Position numbers and translations under genes: made by a program
Shown: positions 41,375 through 50,376 of the stretch, piece by piece
Layout: the number at the start of each line of letters is the position of its first letter
How positions within the stretch are numbered: position 1 is the stretch's first letter
Assembly: GCA_965243755.1 (NCBI GenBank)
Contig: CBDEVW010000005.1
Span: 124,001-188,000 of the forward strand
Direction of reading: 5' to 3'
Length of the DNA: 64,000 nt
Origin: JANSWY01 sp965243755
GTDB taxonomy: Bacteria; Bacteroidota; Bacteroidia; Cytophagales; Cyclobacteriaceae
Notes under the pieces: generated by a model
Told to the model about the DNA's origin: nothing
Seen by the model: the letters and a program-made list of their open reading frames with translations, nothing else
Databases searched by the model: none

Positions 41375-42616
41375 CTATTCGAATTCTTGTTTAAGGATAT
41401 TAAGAACGTCCTCTACGGTTTCATCTTCCAGGTCTGTTCTTCTCACCAGATCTTCCTTAGTCAAAGCTAAAACACTTTTTGCAGTATCCAGTCCTATTCT
41501 GTTTAGCTCTTCAATTACCCAGCTTTCAATCTCATCGCTAAACTCTGTCAGGATCACGTCTTCTTCCTCTATTTCATCCAGCTCCCTAAATACGTCTATT
41601 TCGTATCCAACCAATTTGCTTGCTAATTTAATGTTTTGTCCACCTTTTCCAATGGCTAAAGACACTTGATCTGGTTTCAAAAACACCGAAACTCGCTTAT
41701 TTTCCTCTTCTAACTTAATACTTTGAATTTTTGCAGGGCTCAATGCTCTCGCAATAAACAAGTCCAAGTTATCTGTGAAATTGATTACATCTATATTTTC
41801 ATTCTGTAATTCTCTTACAATACTGTGAATTCTGGATCCCTTCATACCTACACAGGCTCCTACAGGATCGATTCTGTCATCATAAGATTCTACAGCTACT
41901 TTTGCTCTTTCTCCTGGCTCTCTCACCACTCTTTTAATAGTGATCAGGCCGTCATACACTTCAGGAACTTCACTTTCAAATAATCTTTCAAGGAAAGTAG
42001 GGGAAGTTCTGGAAAGAATGATTCTTGGGTTTCCATTGTGCATTTCTACCCTATGTACAATCGCCCTTACTGAATCACCTTTTCTGTATCTGTCTTTACC
42101 AATTTGCTCCTGCTTAGGAAGTATTAATTCATTTCCTTCGCCATCAATCAAAAGAATTTCTCTGCTTAGTGTCTGGTAAACCTCACCAACAATGATTTCA
42201 CCCACAAGATCTTTGTACTTCTGGAATAGAATATCTTTTTCCAGGTCTTTGATCTTCTGGATAAGGGTTTGTCGGGCAGTCATCACCGCTCTTCTACCAA
42301 AATCCTCCAGTTTGATTTCCTCAGCTACCTCCTCACCAATTTCAAAGTCAGGTTCTATTTTGCGGGCATCTGTCAAGCTAATCTTGTCATAATCCCATAT
42401 GTCTTCAGAGTTGTCATCTACAATTTCCCTGAACCTCCAGATTTCCAAATCACCTTTGTCTGCGTTGATGATAATGTCAAAATTGTCATCAGTCTCGTAT
42501 TTTTTACGGATCATTGTTCTAAACACATCCTCTAATATGCGGATCATGGTAGGTCGATCTACATTCTTATTTTTTGCAAACTCGGCAAATGACTCAATTA
42601 AATTTCCAGTGTCCAT
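41375..42616 (-). CDS. nusA: Transcription termination/antitermination factor NusA
   Basis: NusA binds RNA polymerase and nascent RNA and modulates pausing, termination and antitermination. The 413-residue protein has an N-terminal RNAP-binding domain (residues 1-125), an S1 domain (about 130-200; VGEIIVGEVYQTLSREILLID), two KH domains (about 230-345; CVGMKGSRIHSIVRELQNENIDVI and LAIGKGGQNIKLASKLVGYEIDV) and a short C-terminal helical domain. It lacks the second acidic-repeat domain of E. coli NusA, as usual in Bacteroidota. It begins one base after the rimP stop. Confidence 0.98.
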   Translation of the reverse strand: MDTGNLIESFAEFAKNKNVDRPTMIRILEDVFRTMIRKKYETDDNFDIIINADKGDLEIWRFREIVDDNSEDIWDYDKISLTDARKIEPDFEIGEEVAEEIKLEDFGRRAVMTARQTLIQKIKDLEKDILFQKYKDLVGEIIVGEVYQTLSREILLIDGEGNELILPKQEQIGKDRYRKGDSVRAIVHRVEMHNGNPRIILSRTSPTFLERLFESEVPEVYDGLITIKRVVREPGERAKVAVESYDDRIDPVGACVGMKGSRIHSIVRELQNENIDVINFTDNLDLFIARALSPAKIQSIKLEEENKRVSVFLKPDQVSLAIGKGGQNIKLASKLVGYEIDVFRELDEIEEEDVILTEFSDEIESWVIEELNRIGLDTAKSVLALTKEDLVRRTDLEDETVEDVLNILKQEFE

Positions 42617-42617
42617 T

Positions 42618-43088
42618 CTACTTAAATGATACTAATACGTTTGTTTTTTTAATACTTGTCAGTGGAAATTCCTGTATTTCCACTTCTTTGCTTTTCTTGT
42701 CTTTCTTTACTTCGACCTGAATCACATCATCTGCGATTCCCTTCAAAACACCACTTTTTTCAGTGCCATCATTCAAAAGGAGTTTCACATTTCTCCCAAC
42801 ATTCTTTTGATACTGTCGGGGTATTTTTAATGGATGCTCAACTCCGGCTGAGGTAACTTCTAAAGTATACTTGTCAGATATAATCTCTCTTTCTTCCATC
42901 TCGTTAGCCACTTTTCGGCTAACATATGCGCAATCATCGATCGATATTCCGCTATCCCCATCCAGGATGATTACGACTTTCCAGTTTCCCGGAGATCCTT
43001 TGTGAATCACATCAATCAGGAAGAGCTCTTCTTTTTCTTCCAGAACACCCTCTACTATCTTCTCTACTATGTTTTTAATCTGCTCCAC
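42618..43088 (-). CDS. rimP: Ribosome maturation factor RimP
   Basis: RimP is needed for 30S subunit maturation. The 156-residue protein shows the two-domain pattern of the family: an N-terminal alpha-beta part with the motif LFLIDVIHKGSPGNWKVVIILDGDSGISIDDCAYVSR in the family's conserved position, followed by YTLEVTSAGVEHPLK, and a C-terminal SH3-like beta domain. It is the first gene of the rimP-nusA-infB operon. A terminator-like hairpin lies 21-41 bases upstream of the ATG. Confidence 0.93.
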   Translation of the reverse strand: MEQIKNIVEKIVEGVLEEKEELFLIDVIHKGSPGNWKVVIILDGDSGISIDDCAYVSRKVANEMEEREIISDKYTLEVTSAGVEHPLKIPRQYQKNVGRNVKLLLNDGTEKSGVLKGIADDVIQVEVKKDKKSKEVEIQEFPLTSIKKTNVLVSFK

Positions 43089-43109
43089 AAAAAATCAATA
43101 ACAATAAAA

Positions 43110-43129
43110 GAGGGGACTTTTGTCCCCTC
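43110..43129 (-). promoter_or_regulatory. Terminator-like hairpin in the rimP-nusA-infB leader
   Basis: GAGGGGAC and GTCCCCTC form a perfect 8-bp stem with a 4-base loop. On the minus strand it is followed by TTTTATTGTTATTG, so it has the form of an intrinsic terminator, 21 bases before the rimP start. No gene ends here on the minus strand, so it probably acts as a leader attenuator. Confidence 0.55.
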
Positions 43130-43140
43130 AATCCAAATGG

Positions 43141-43161
43141 TATATTTGCACTGCAAAAGTA
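43141..43161. promoter_or_regulatory. Overlapping divergent -7 boxes for cysS and the rimP operon
   Basis: TATATTTG (43141-43148, plus strand) and TACTTTTG (43161-43154, minus strand) both fit the Bacteroidota -7 box TAnnTTTG. They share the palindrome TTTGCA-C-TGCAAA. For the plus strand a TTTG lies 18 bases upstream of the box, in the -33 position. Both transcripts would begin in this 20-bp region and cross each other. Confidence 0.5.
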
Positions 43162-43281
43162 GTGGTTTAATATTTCCAAAACAAATAATCCGAAATATTG
43201 CAATCTATAGCTGAACTTTTTAAAGGTTCTGTCGTGATTATAGGTTTGTAATTCAATAAATATTCGGCGAATCGACAAATA

Positions 43282-44769
43282 ATGAGGCCTGGACTAAAAA
43301 TCTACAATTCTCTCACCAAGGAAAAAGAAATTTTCGAACCCTTGAATCCTCCCTATGTAGGCATGTATGTCTGCGGTCCCACAGTGTATAGTAATGTACA
43401 CCTGGGTAATGTGAGAACATTCCTGAGTTTTGATGTCATCTATCGATATCTGACTCACCTGGATTATAAAGTCAGGTATGTTAGAAATATTACGGATGTG
43501 GGGCATTTGCAGGGTGATGAAGATGACGGTGAAGACAAAATCTCCAAACGGGCAAAACTGGAGAACCTGGAGCCGATGGAGATTGTACAGAAGTACACCA
43601 ACGACTTCCGAAATGTCATGGGTATGTTCAACATACTGCCACCGGATATTGAGCCTAGTGCCACCGGTCATATCATAGAACAAATAGAAATGACCCGTAC
43701 CCTGCTGGATAAAGGCCTGGCTTATGAGGTAGATGGTTCAGTTTATTTCGATGTGGAGGCTTACAATAAGGGGAATCATTACGGTAAATTGTCTGGCAGA
43801 AAGCTGGAGGAACTGTTGAGTAACACCAGAGATCTTGATGGGCAGGAAGAAAAGCGAAACCCTGTTGATTTTGCACTATGGAAAAAAGCTACCAAAGGTC
43901 ACTTGATGAGGTGGCCAAGTCCGTGGGGTGATGGTTTCCCCGGTTGGCACCTCGAATGCTCCGTGATGAGTACCAAGTACCTCGGCGCTCAGTTTGATAT
44001 CCATGGAGGAGGTATGGACCTAAAGTTCCCGCATCATGAGTGCGAAATTGCACAAAACCATGGCAGTACCGGTGAGGAAGGGGCCAAATACTGGCTTCAC
44101 ACCAACATGCTAACGGTGAATGGCCAAAAAATGAGTAAGTCACTGGGTAATTCATTTTTACCTTCGGAACTGGTGACTGGCGATCACGAATTACTTGACA
44201 AGCCGTATAGCCCTATGACGGTAAGGTTTTTCATGCTGCAATCACACTACAGTAGTACATTAGATTTCAGCAACGAAGCACTATCCGCTGCTCAGAAAGG
44301 ATACACGAAGCTGGCCAATGGTTTGAAACTGATCGAAGAACTCCAATACGAAGATGATGGAGCTGAAATCAATGAAAAAGCAGTAAAACAGATTGAACAG
44401 ATCTGCAATAATTGCTATTTCGCAATGAATGATGATTTCAACACAGCCTTAACGATTGGACATCTCTTCAACCTCCTGAAAAAAATCAATTCAATACATA
44501 CCGGAAATCTTAAATATTCGGAAATTGGAGAAGAAGTCTTCGTAAAACTGGTTTCTACTTTTAAAGTTTTCACTGTTGATATTCTTGGTTTAGTAGAAGA
44601 GGACCGAATCAATTCAAAATCAATCCTGAATGTGCTGACTAAACTTTATAAGGAGGCCAAAGAAGCGAAGGACTATGATAAGGTTGATGAAATCAGGGCG
44701 CGACTGAAGGATCTTGGTGTGGTGCTGAAAGATATGAAAACCAAAGTGGATTGGGCTTATGAGGAATAA
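43282..44769 (+). CDS. cysS: Cysteinyl-tRNA synthetase
   Basis: CysRS charges tRNA-Cys. The 495-residue protein is full length. The class I signatures are present: HIGH-like HLGN at residues 40-43 in VCGPTVYSNVHLGNVRTF and KMSKS at about residues 283-287. The zinc-binding Cys is in VCGP and the others lie in the GWHLECS and HHECEIA region. The C-terminal helical bundle ends KTKVDWAYEE. It overlaps the start of the next gene by 11 bases. Confidence 0.98.
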   Translation: MRPGLKIYNSLTKEKEIFEPLNPPYVGMYVCGPTVYSNVHLGNVRTFLSFDVIYRYLTHLDYKVRYVRNITDVGHLQGDEDDGEDKISKRAKLENLEPMEIVQKYTNDFRNVMGMFNILPPDIEPSATGHIIEQIEMTRTLLDKGLAYEVDGSVYFDVEAYNKGNHYGKLSGRKLEELLSNTRDLDGQEEKRNPVDFALWKKATKGHLMRWPSPWGDGFPGWHLECSVMSTKYLGAQFDIHGGGMDLKFPHHECEIAQNHGSTGEEGAKYWLHTNMLTVNGQKMSKSLGNSFLPSELVTGDHELLDKPYSPMTVRFFMLQSHYSSTLDFSNEALSAAQKGYTKLANGLKLIEELQYEDDGAEINEKAVKQIEQICNNCYFAMNDDFNTALTIGHLFNLLKKINSIHTGNLKYSEIGEEVFVKLVSTFKVFTVDILGLVEEDRINSKSILNVLTKLYKEAKEAKDYDKVDEIRARLKDLGVVLKDMKTKVDWAYEE

Positions 44770-45478
44770 TGCACTCGTTTTGCTCTTGCTATGGTTTGCG
44801 ACAGGTTGCATGCAGGGTGAAAAGACTCAGCAGCTCCAATTGGAACCGGTTTATCCCACCGAAGAGTTGAATGTAGCATTTTTGATTGTTGATGGAGTTT
44901 ACAATTCAGAGCTGATTGCTCCGTACGATATTTTTCATCATACAATATTTCATACAAAACCAGGAATGCGGGTTTTCACTGTGGCTCCTGAAAAAGATAC
45001 TGTAACCACTTTCGAAGGGATCAGGATTTTGCCTGACTTCAGTTATGCACATGATAGTTTACCCAAAATAGATGTACTGGTGGTACCAAGTGCTGAACAT
45101 AGTATGGACTCAGATCTCGAGAATGAAGGTTTGATCCGGTTTGTGAAAGAAACATCAGCTGCTGCCTCTTATGTGATGTCACTTTGTGATGGTGCGTTCG
45201 TGCTGGCGAAGGCAGGTGTGGTGGATGGACATGAGTCAACTACATTTCCATCAGATATAGCAACATACAAAAAGCTCTTTCCCAGCCTGAAAGTACACGA
45301 GAATGTCAGTTTTGTTCATGATGGTAAACTGCTTACTTCTGCAGGTGGGGCCAAATCCTATGATGTCGCCATCTACCTCACCCATTTGCTTTACGGCGAG
45401 AAAGTGGCAAAGGGAATTGCTTCAGGCCTGGTGATTGACTGGAACCTGAATGATTATAGCTTTGTCAAAGTGAAATAA
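44759..45478 (+). CDS. DJ-1/PfpI-type lipoprotein
   Basis: The 239-residue protein starts MRNNALVLLLLWFATGCMQ, a lipoprotein signal with lipobox ATGC. The mature part is a DJ-1/PfpI (class I glutamine amidotransferase-like) fold: VAFLIVDGVYNSELIAPYDIF, PKIDVLVVPSAEHSMDSD, and the nucleophile elbow MSLCDGAFVLAKAGVVDGHEST with Cys143. Family members are proteases, chaperones or the sensor part of AraC regulators; an anchored lipoprotein form is less usual. It overlaps cysS by 11 bases, so it is translationally coupled with it. Confidence 0.85.
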   Translation: MRNNALVLLLLWFATGCMQGEKTQQLQLEPVYPTEELNVAFLIVDGVYNSELIAPYDIFHHTIFHTKPGMRVFTVAPEKDTVTTFEGIRILPDFSYAHDSLPKIDVLVVPSAEHSMDSDLENEGLIRFVKETSAAASYVMSLCDGAFVLAKAGVVDGHESTTFPSDIATYKKLFPSLKVHENVSFVHDGKLLTSAGGAKSYDVAIYLTHLLYGEKVAKGIASGLVIDWNLNDYSFVKVK

Positions 45479-45525
45479 GCAATTCATTAAATTGGATTAG
45501 CTTTATTGCGTCTTTTCAAGTTTTT

Positions 45526-47214
45526 ATGGCAGCAATTCGTTACATCCTTGTTTGTATTTCAATACTCTCACAATTTCCATGTTATACTCAATCGCAGGAT
45601 TTAGACTCCTTATTGATGATCATGGAAGGAGAAATGGTAAAACGGGAAATTTACGATTCACAGGTCTATCAGAATATTGAAACTTTAAGAAACCTGCGGT
45701 CCAACCCCGAGCTAGCTCCGGCACAGGTATTTGATTACAACAATCAATTGATCAGGGCTTATGAAAAATTCAGCTTCGACTCTACCTACAAGATCATCGA
45801 TGAAAATATTTCCCTGGCACAGGAAATTGCCAACCCGCAGCAGGAAGCACAGCTATATATCAAGCTTGCAGAGGTACTTTCCAACGCAGGGAGAAGTAAA
45901 GAAGCCGAAGATGCCTTGAAGAAGGTAGCCATTGAAACTTTACCACTGGAGACTTTTATTTTTTATTGCAAGACTGCCAGAAAGTTGTTCTCAGACCTCA
46001 GTTATTATTCAATTGAAGGAGCAGGTTCAAGTAATTACGAGGAATTATACCATCAATATTCGGATACTTTAATTGTGTTGCTGGACTCATCGTCATTGGA
46101 TTACCTGGCCATTCTTGAGAAAGATTTTCGGGACCAACGGGCGTTGGACAAAGCCAGGGAAATTAATGATCGCCGGTTGGCAATGAGCGAAATTGGTACC
46201 CGCGACTATGCGGTCATTGCATTTGAGCGGTCCTTAATTTACCAACTCAAGGGAGATCAGGAGCATAGGAAGCAATTTTTAATTCTCTCTGTTATCAGTG
46301 ATATCCGTGCAGCTGTGAAAGACAATGCCTCATTGATGGTGTTGGCCAACATGGTGTTTGAAGAAGGTCAGGTGGAAAAAGCCCATGAGTATATCCAGTT
46401 TGCTTTTGAAGATGCCCAGTTTTTCAATTCAAGACTCAGGTTTCAGGAAATTTCGACCATCATGTCCAATATTAATGAGGCATATCAGGAGAGACTTGCC
46501 CAACAACGCAGTGACCTGCAGCGATATTTGATCATTATCAGTGTATTGTCAGTATTCTTGTTGCTCACTACAGTGCTTGTTTACAGGCAAATGAAGCGGC
46601 TGGCAAGGACAAGGAATACACTGAGAGAAACCAACGAAAGACTCCAAAGTGTAAATGATGAACTGTTTGAAACCAATCAGAAACTTCGTCAGCTTTACCA
46701 GGACCTTTCGGAGGCCAATCATATCAAGGAACAATACATAGGAAGTTTTCTGGGGATATTTTCAAACTTCATCGACAAGCTGGATGCTTACAGAAAAATG
46801 GTTAAAAAGAAACTTGCCAACCGAAAATATGAAGAGCTATACAATCAGGTAAAAGATGACGAACTGATCACTGTTGAATTGGAAAATTTCTATAAAACTT
46901 TCGATCAGACTTTCCTGAACATTTATCCCACTTTTATTCAGGACCTCAATGACCTGCTAATTCCTGAGGAAAGAATAACATTAAAATCCAATGAGATATT
47001 GAATACCGAACTCAGGGTTTTCGCACTGATCAGATTAGGGATTACAGATAGCTCAAAAATTGCCAACCTGCTGAAATATTCCGTCAATACGATTTACAAC
47101 TATCGGGTAAAGATCAAAAACAAAGCGGCTGTTCCAAGGGAAGAGTTTGAGGATCATGTAGCCAGGATTGGCAGTTATCAGAACAATGAAACTAACGCAA
47201 CAAAATCAGATTAA
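45526..47214 (+). CDS. DUF6377-type membrane regulator of the polysaccharide locus
   Basis: The 562-residue protein has a signal peptide (ending YTQSQ), a periplasmic TPR-like helical region (about residues 50-320), one membrane helix (residues 333-353), a cytoplasmic coiled coil (360-400), and a C-terminal domain of the DUF6377 type. It ends in an HTH-like segment: LNTELRVFALIRLGITDSSKIANLLKYSVNTIYNYRVKIKNKA. Such proteins are common next to SusC/SusD pairs. It is on the same strand as, and 190 bases before, susC and probably activates the locus in response to a sugar signal. The ligand is unknown. Confidence 0.85.
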   Translation: MAAIRYILVCISILSQFPCYTQSQDLDSLLMIMEGEMVKREIYDSQVYQNIETLRNLRSNPELAPAQVFDYNNQLIRAYEKFSFDSTYKIIDENISLAQEIANPQQEAQLYIKLAEVLSNAGRSKEAEDALKKVAIETLPLETFIFYCKTARKLFSDLSYYSIEGAGSSNYEELYHQYSDTLIVLLDSSSLDYLAILEKDFRDQRALDKAREINDRRLAMSEIGTRDYAVIAFERSLIYQLKGDQEHRKQFLILSVISDIRAAVKDNASLMVLANMVFEEGQVEKAHEYIQFAFEDAQFFNSRLRFQEISTIMSNINEAYQERLAQQRSDLQRYLIIISVLSVFLLLTTVLVYRQMKRLARTRNTLRETNERLQSVNDELFETNQKLRQLYQDLSEANHIKEQYIGSFLGIFSNFIDKLDAYRKMVKKKLANRKYEELYNQVKDDELITVELENFYKTFDQTFLNIYPTFIQDLNDLLIPEERITLKSNEILNTELRVFALIRLGITDSSKIANLLKYSVNTIYNYRVKIKNKAAVPREEFEDHVARIGSYQNNETNATKSD

Positions 47215-47404
47215 TTTATAAAATCCGAAAAACTGACAGCATAAGGCGTCCACTTTTTCACAGACTTTCAAAAATTGTAATACCCAAGTAATCAGCTGCT
47301 TATGATTTTATGAGTGCTGCTGATTTCCACTTTTTTTCTACTTAGCCTCATTTCAACTTCCTATTCCGCACAAATTGTTCATCTCATTTCAGTTGCTAAA
47401 TAGG

Positions 47405-50365
47405 ATGAAGATGAAACAAACAAAACTAAAACTATCACATTTATTAGTGCTCATGATGGTACTGGTCTGGCTACCCACCATCAAGGTAAAAGCACAAAAC
47501 CTGAAAGTATCAGGTCTGGTGAGGGATGATACAGGCACGGCCTTACCAGGAGCTACGGTATTGGTAAAGGGAACAACCAATGGTACTGTCACTGGGATTG
47601 ATGGGAGCTACACACTCAATGGACTATTTACGACAGATGTATTGGTGTTTAGTTTCATAGGTACAGAATCAAAGGAAGTAACGGTTGGAAACCAATCCAC
47701 CATCAATGTAACCCTATCAGAGGATCTTTTGAATCTGGAAGAAATAGTGGTTATTGGTTACGGTACCCAGGAACAAAAGGACATAACAGGATCCATTGCA
47801 GTTATTGATGATAAAGCTTTTAAGCAACGGCCAAACTCGCAAATAGGATCACTAATACAAGGTAAGGCCGCTGGCGTCCAGGTATTGTCAAGTTCTGGTA
47901 AACCGTCTCAGGGATTGAATATTCGGGTAAGGGGTGTGAATTCGATCAATGCAGGAAGTGAACCACTTTATGTTATTGATGGAGTACCTACAAACGACAC
48001 CAGGTCAATCAATCCCGCGGATGTAGCAACTATTTCTGTACTGAAAGACGCTTCTTCAGCTGCGATATATGGTGCACAGGGGGCAAATGGGGTGGTGCTG
48101 ATCACTACCAAACAAGGTGAAGGCGGCAAAACAAAATTCAATTTTGACTCATACGCAGGTTTTTCAGAAGTGTGGAATCAAATTGATGTGCTGGGTAGCA
48201 GGGATTACATCGAACTGATGACTGAAATGGGGCAGAGTACCAATTGGTCCCAATACCGTGCAAATACTAATTGGCAGGATGAGGTATTTCAAAGGGGTTT
48301 TTCTCAAAATTACCAAATCTCAACTGCCGGGAAATTCGGACCAACTTCTTTTTATCTCTCGGGTGGATGGACCAGTCAGAAAGGGGCAGTGAGAAGTGCC
48401 GAAATGAATCGCTCCAACTTCAAACTCAATCTTGATCATGAAGCGAACGAAAATTTAAAAGTTGGAACAAGAATAGCCTATACAGATTACCATGATGTAG
48501 ATGTCACAGATAATCAGAATGTGAACTCAGGAGGAGTTTTACTCGGGGCGCTTTCAACGCCATCAATCATTGGCATTTATAATGACGATGGAACTTTCAC
48601 CAGCAACCCATTTCAAAACTGGGAAAACCCCATTGCAAGCACCGATGGGTCAGACAGAGACTACACCAACCAGCGAATTATAGGTAATGCCTATCTGGAG
48701 TTTACACCAATTGAGGGACTAAATTTCAGGAGTAATCTTGGTATTGATCACAGCAATGGACAATACGATTTCTTTCTTGATCCTTTCCTCACTAGTTATG
48801 GAAGAGCCTTAAGTGGCAGAGCAATCAATAGTATTGACAAAACAAGGTATGTACTATTTGATAATACCCTGTCCTACAACCTGATCAGGGAAAAACACAG
48901 CCTGGAATTGCTGGGTGGGGTAATCGGACAAAAATTCTTGTGGGAAAACAACAGCATCACGGCCGAAAATTTTGCAGGGAATGGTATCAGGACTGTGAAT
49001 GCAGGAAGTGAGATCACCAATGCGACTGCTACAAAGTCTGAGAAAGCCAATCAGTCCTTTCTGAGCCGATTGAATTATTCATTTGCTGATAAATACCTGG
49101 TAACAGTCAATTTTCGAGCGGATGGGTCAAGTGTCTTTGGCCCTAAAAATCGTTGGGGATACTTTCCATCATTTTCATTGGGTTGGAGATTGTCGGAAGA
49201 ATCTTTTTTCAATTCTTCTATGATCGAGGATTTGAAGATTAGAGCTGGTTGGGGAATAGTGGGAAATGATCAGATAGGGAATAATTATGCTTATCTGGGT
49301 TTAGTTGGTGGAGGAGCCAACTATCCTATCGGAGGCGTCATTCAGCCTGGAACCTATCCGGCATCCATCAGCAACGAAACGCTAAAATGGGAAGAGTCTA
49401 CCCAGGCTAATGTGGGGCTGGACGTTAGCCTGATGGAAGGCAGACTTGAGCTTACTGCAGATGCCTATGTTAAAAGAACCACTGATCTTTTACTCAATGC
49501 ACCTCTTCCAAGAACCACCGGGTTTGATAATGCAATCCAGAACATTGGCGAACTTGAAAACAAAGGAGTAGAGTTACTGATCAGTTCAGTAAACACTACG
49601 GGAGAATGGCGCTGGACCACTGATTTTAATATTTCACTCAACAGAAACAAAGTCATCGACCTGGTAGGTCAGGAAATGTTTGCAGGACCTATTGCCGGGC
49701 GTGGAGAGGCCAGTTTGGTGAGAGAAGGACTTCCGTTGGGTACACTGTTTGGCTATGTGTTCGGAGGAGTTGATCCGGAAACCGGTGATGCTTTCTATAT
49801 CAATCAGGAGGGAGAGAGTACCTTCAGCCCTGCTCCTGAAGACAGAGTGATCATTGGGGACGCTAATCCGGACTTTATCTATGGAATGACCAATAACATT
49901 CAGTATAAATCATTTGGTTTAACCATATTTTTCCAGGGATCTCAGGGGAATGATGTCTTAAACGCCACAAAGATCGACCTGGAAGGAATGACTGATCCTA
50001 AAAACCAATCGGTGGCTGTGCTTGAGAGGTGGCAGTCACCCGGAGATGTTACCAACATTCCCAGATCAAGCTGGGGAAATACGGATAACTCAAGGTTATC
50101 CACAAGGTTTGTTGAGGATGGATCGTACCTACGCCTGAAGACACTGACCATCAGTTACAGTTTGCCAGATGCACTTATGAGTAAGATGAAGCTGGGAGGT
50201 ATCACGGTTTATCTCACCGGAGAAAACCTTTGGACCCTCACATCATACAGCGGTTTCGACCCTGAAGTAAACGCTTTTGGATACAGCAATACTGCTCAGG
50301 GGATTGATTATGGTACCTATCCACAAACCAGAAACCTCATTGCAGGCTTAAACCTTTCATTTTAA
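47405..50365 (+). CDS. SusC/RagA-type TonB-dependent transporter
   Basis: The protein is 987 residues from the ATG at 47405 (MKMKQTKLKLSHLL); the frame opens 10 codons earlier. It has a signal peptide ending KVKAQ, a carboxypeptidase-D regulatory-like domain (about residues 30-110; VSGLVRDDTGTALPGATVLV), the plug with RVRGVNSINAGSEPLYVIDGVP, and a beta barrel ending in TRNLIAGLNLSF. With SusD it imports oligosaccharides across the outer membrane using TonB energy. Two GH30 enzymes in the same locus suggest a beta-linked glucan as substrate. Confidence 0.96.
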   Translation: MKMKQTKLKLSHLLVLMMVLVWLPTIKVKAQNLKVSGLVRDDTGTALPGATVLVKGTTNGTVTGIDGSYTLNGLFTTDVLVFSFIGTESKEVTVGNQSTINVTLSEDLLNLEEIVVIGYGTQEQKDITGSIAVIDDKAFKQRPNSQIGSLIQGKAAGVQVLSSSGKPSQGLNIRVRGVNSINAGSEPLYVIDGVPTNDTRSINPADVATISVLKDASSAAIYGAQGANGVVLITTKQGEGGKTKFNFDSYAGFSEVWNQIDVLGSRDYIELMTEMGQSTNWSQYRANTNWQDEVFQRGFSQNYQISTAGKFGPTSFYLSGGWTSQKGAVRSAEMNRSNFKLNLDHEANENLKVGTRIAYTDYHDVDVTDNQNVNSGGVLLGALSTPSIIGIYNDDGTFTSNPFQNWENPIASTDGSDRDYTNQRIIGNAYLEFTPIEGLNFRSNLGIDHSNGQYDFFLDPFLTSYGRALSGRAINSIDKTRYVLFDNTLSYNLIREKHSLELLGGVIGQKFLWENNSITAENFAGNGIRTVNAGSEITNATATKSEKANQSFLSRLNYSFADKYLVTVNFRADGSSVFGPKNRWGYFPSFSLGWRLSEESFFNSSMIEDLKIRAGWGIVGNDQIGNNYAYLGLVGGGANYPIGGVIQPGTYPASISNETLKWEESTQANVGLDVSLMEGRLELTADAYVKRTTDLLLNAPLPRTTGFDNAIQNIGELENKGVELLISSVNTTGEWRWTTDFNISLNRNKVIDLVGQEMFAGPIAGRGEASLVREGLPLGTLFGYVFGGVDPETGDAFYINQEGESTFSPAPEDRVIIGDANPDFIYGMTNNIQYKSFGLTIFFQGSQGNDVLNATKIDLEGMTDPKNQSVAVLERWQSPGDVTNIPRSSWGNTDNSRLSTRFVEDGSYLRLKTLTISYSLPDALMSKMKLGGITVYLTGENLWTLTSYSGFDPEVNAFGYSNTAQGIDYGTYPQTRNLIAGLNLSF

Positions 50366-50376
50366 ATCCCAAAATC

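Noticed and set aside
47249..47338. Direct repeat TCCACTTTTT spaced 77 bp in the susC upstream region
   Set aside because: Short and T-rich, so chance is likely; no second copy elsewhere supports a regulator site.
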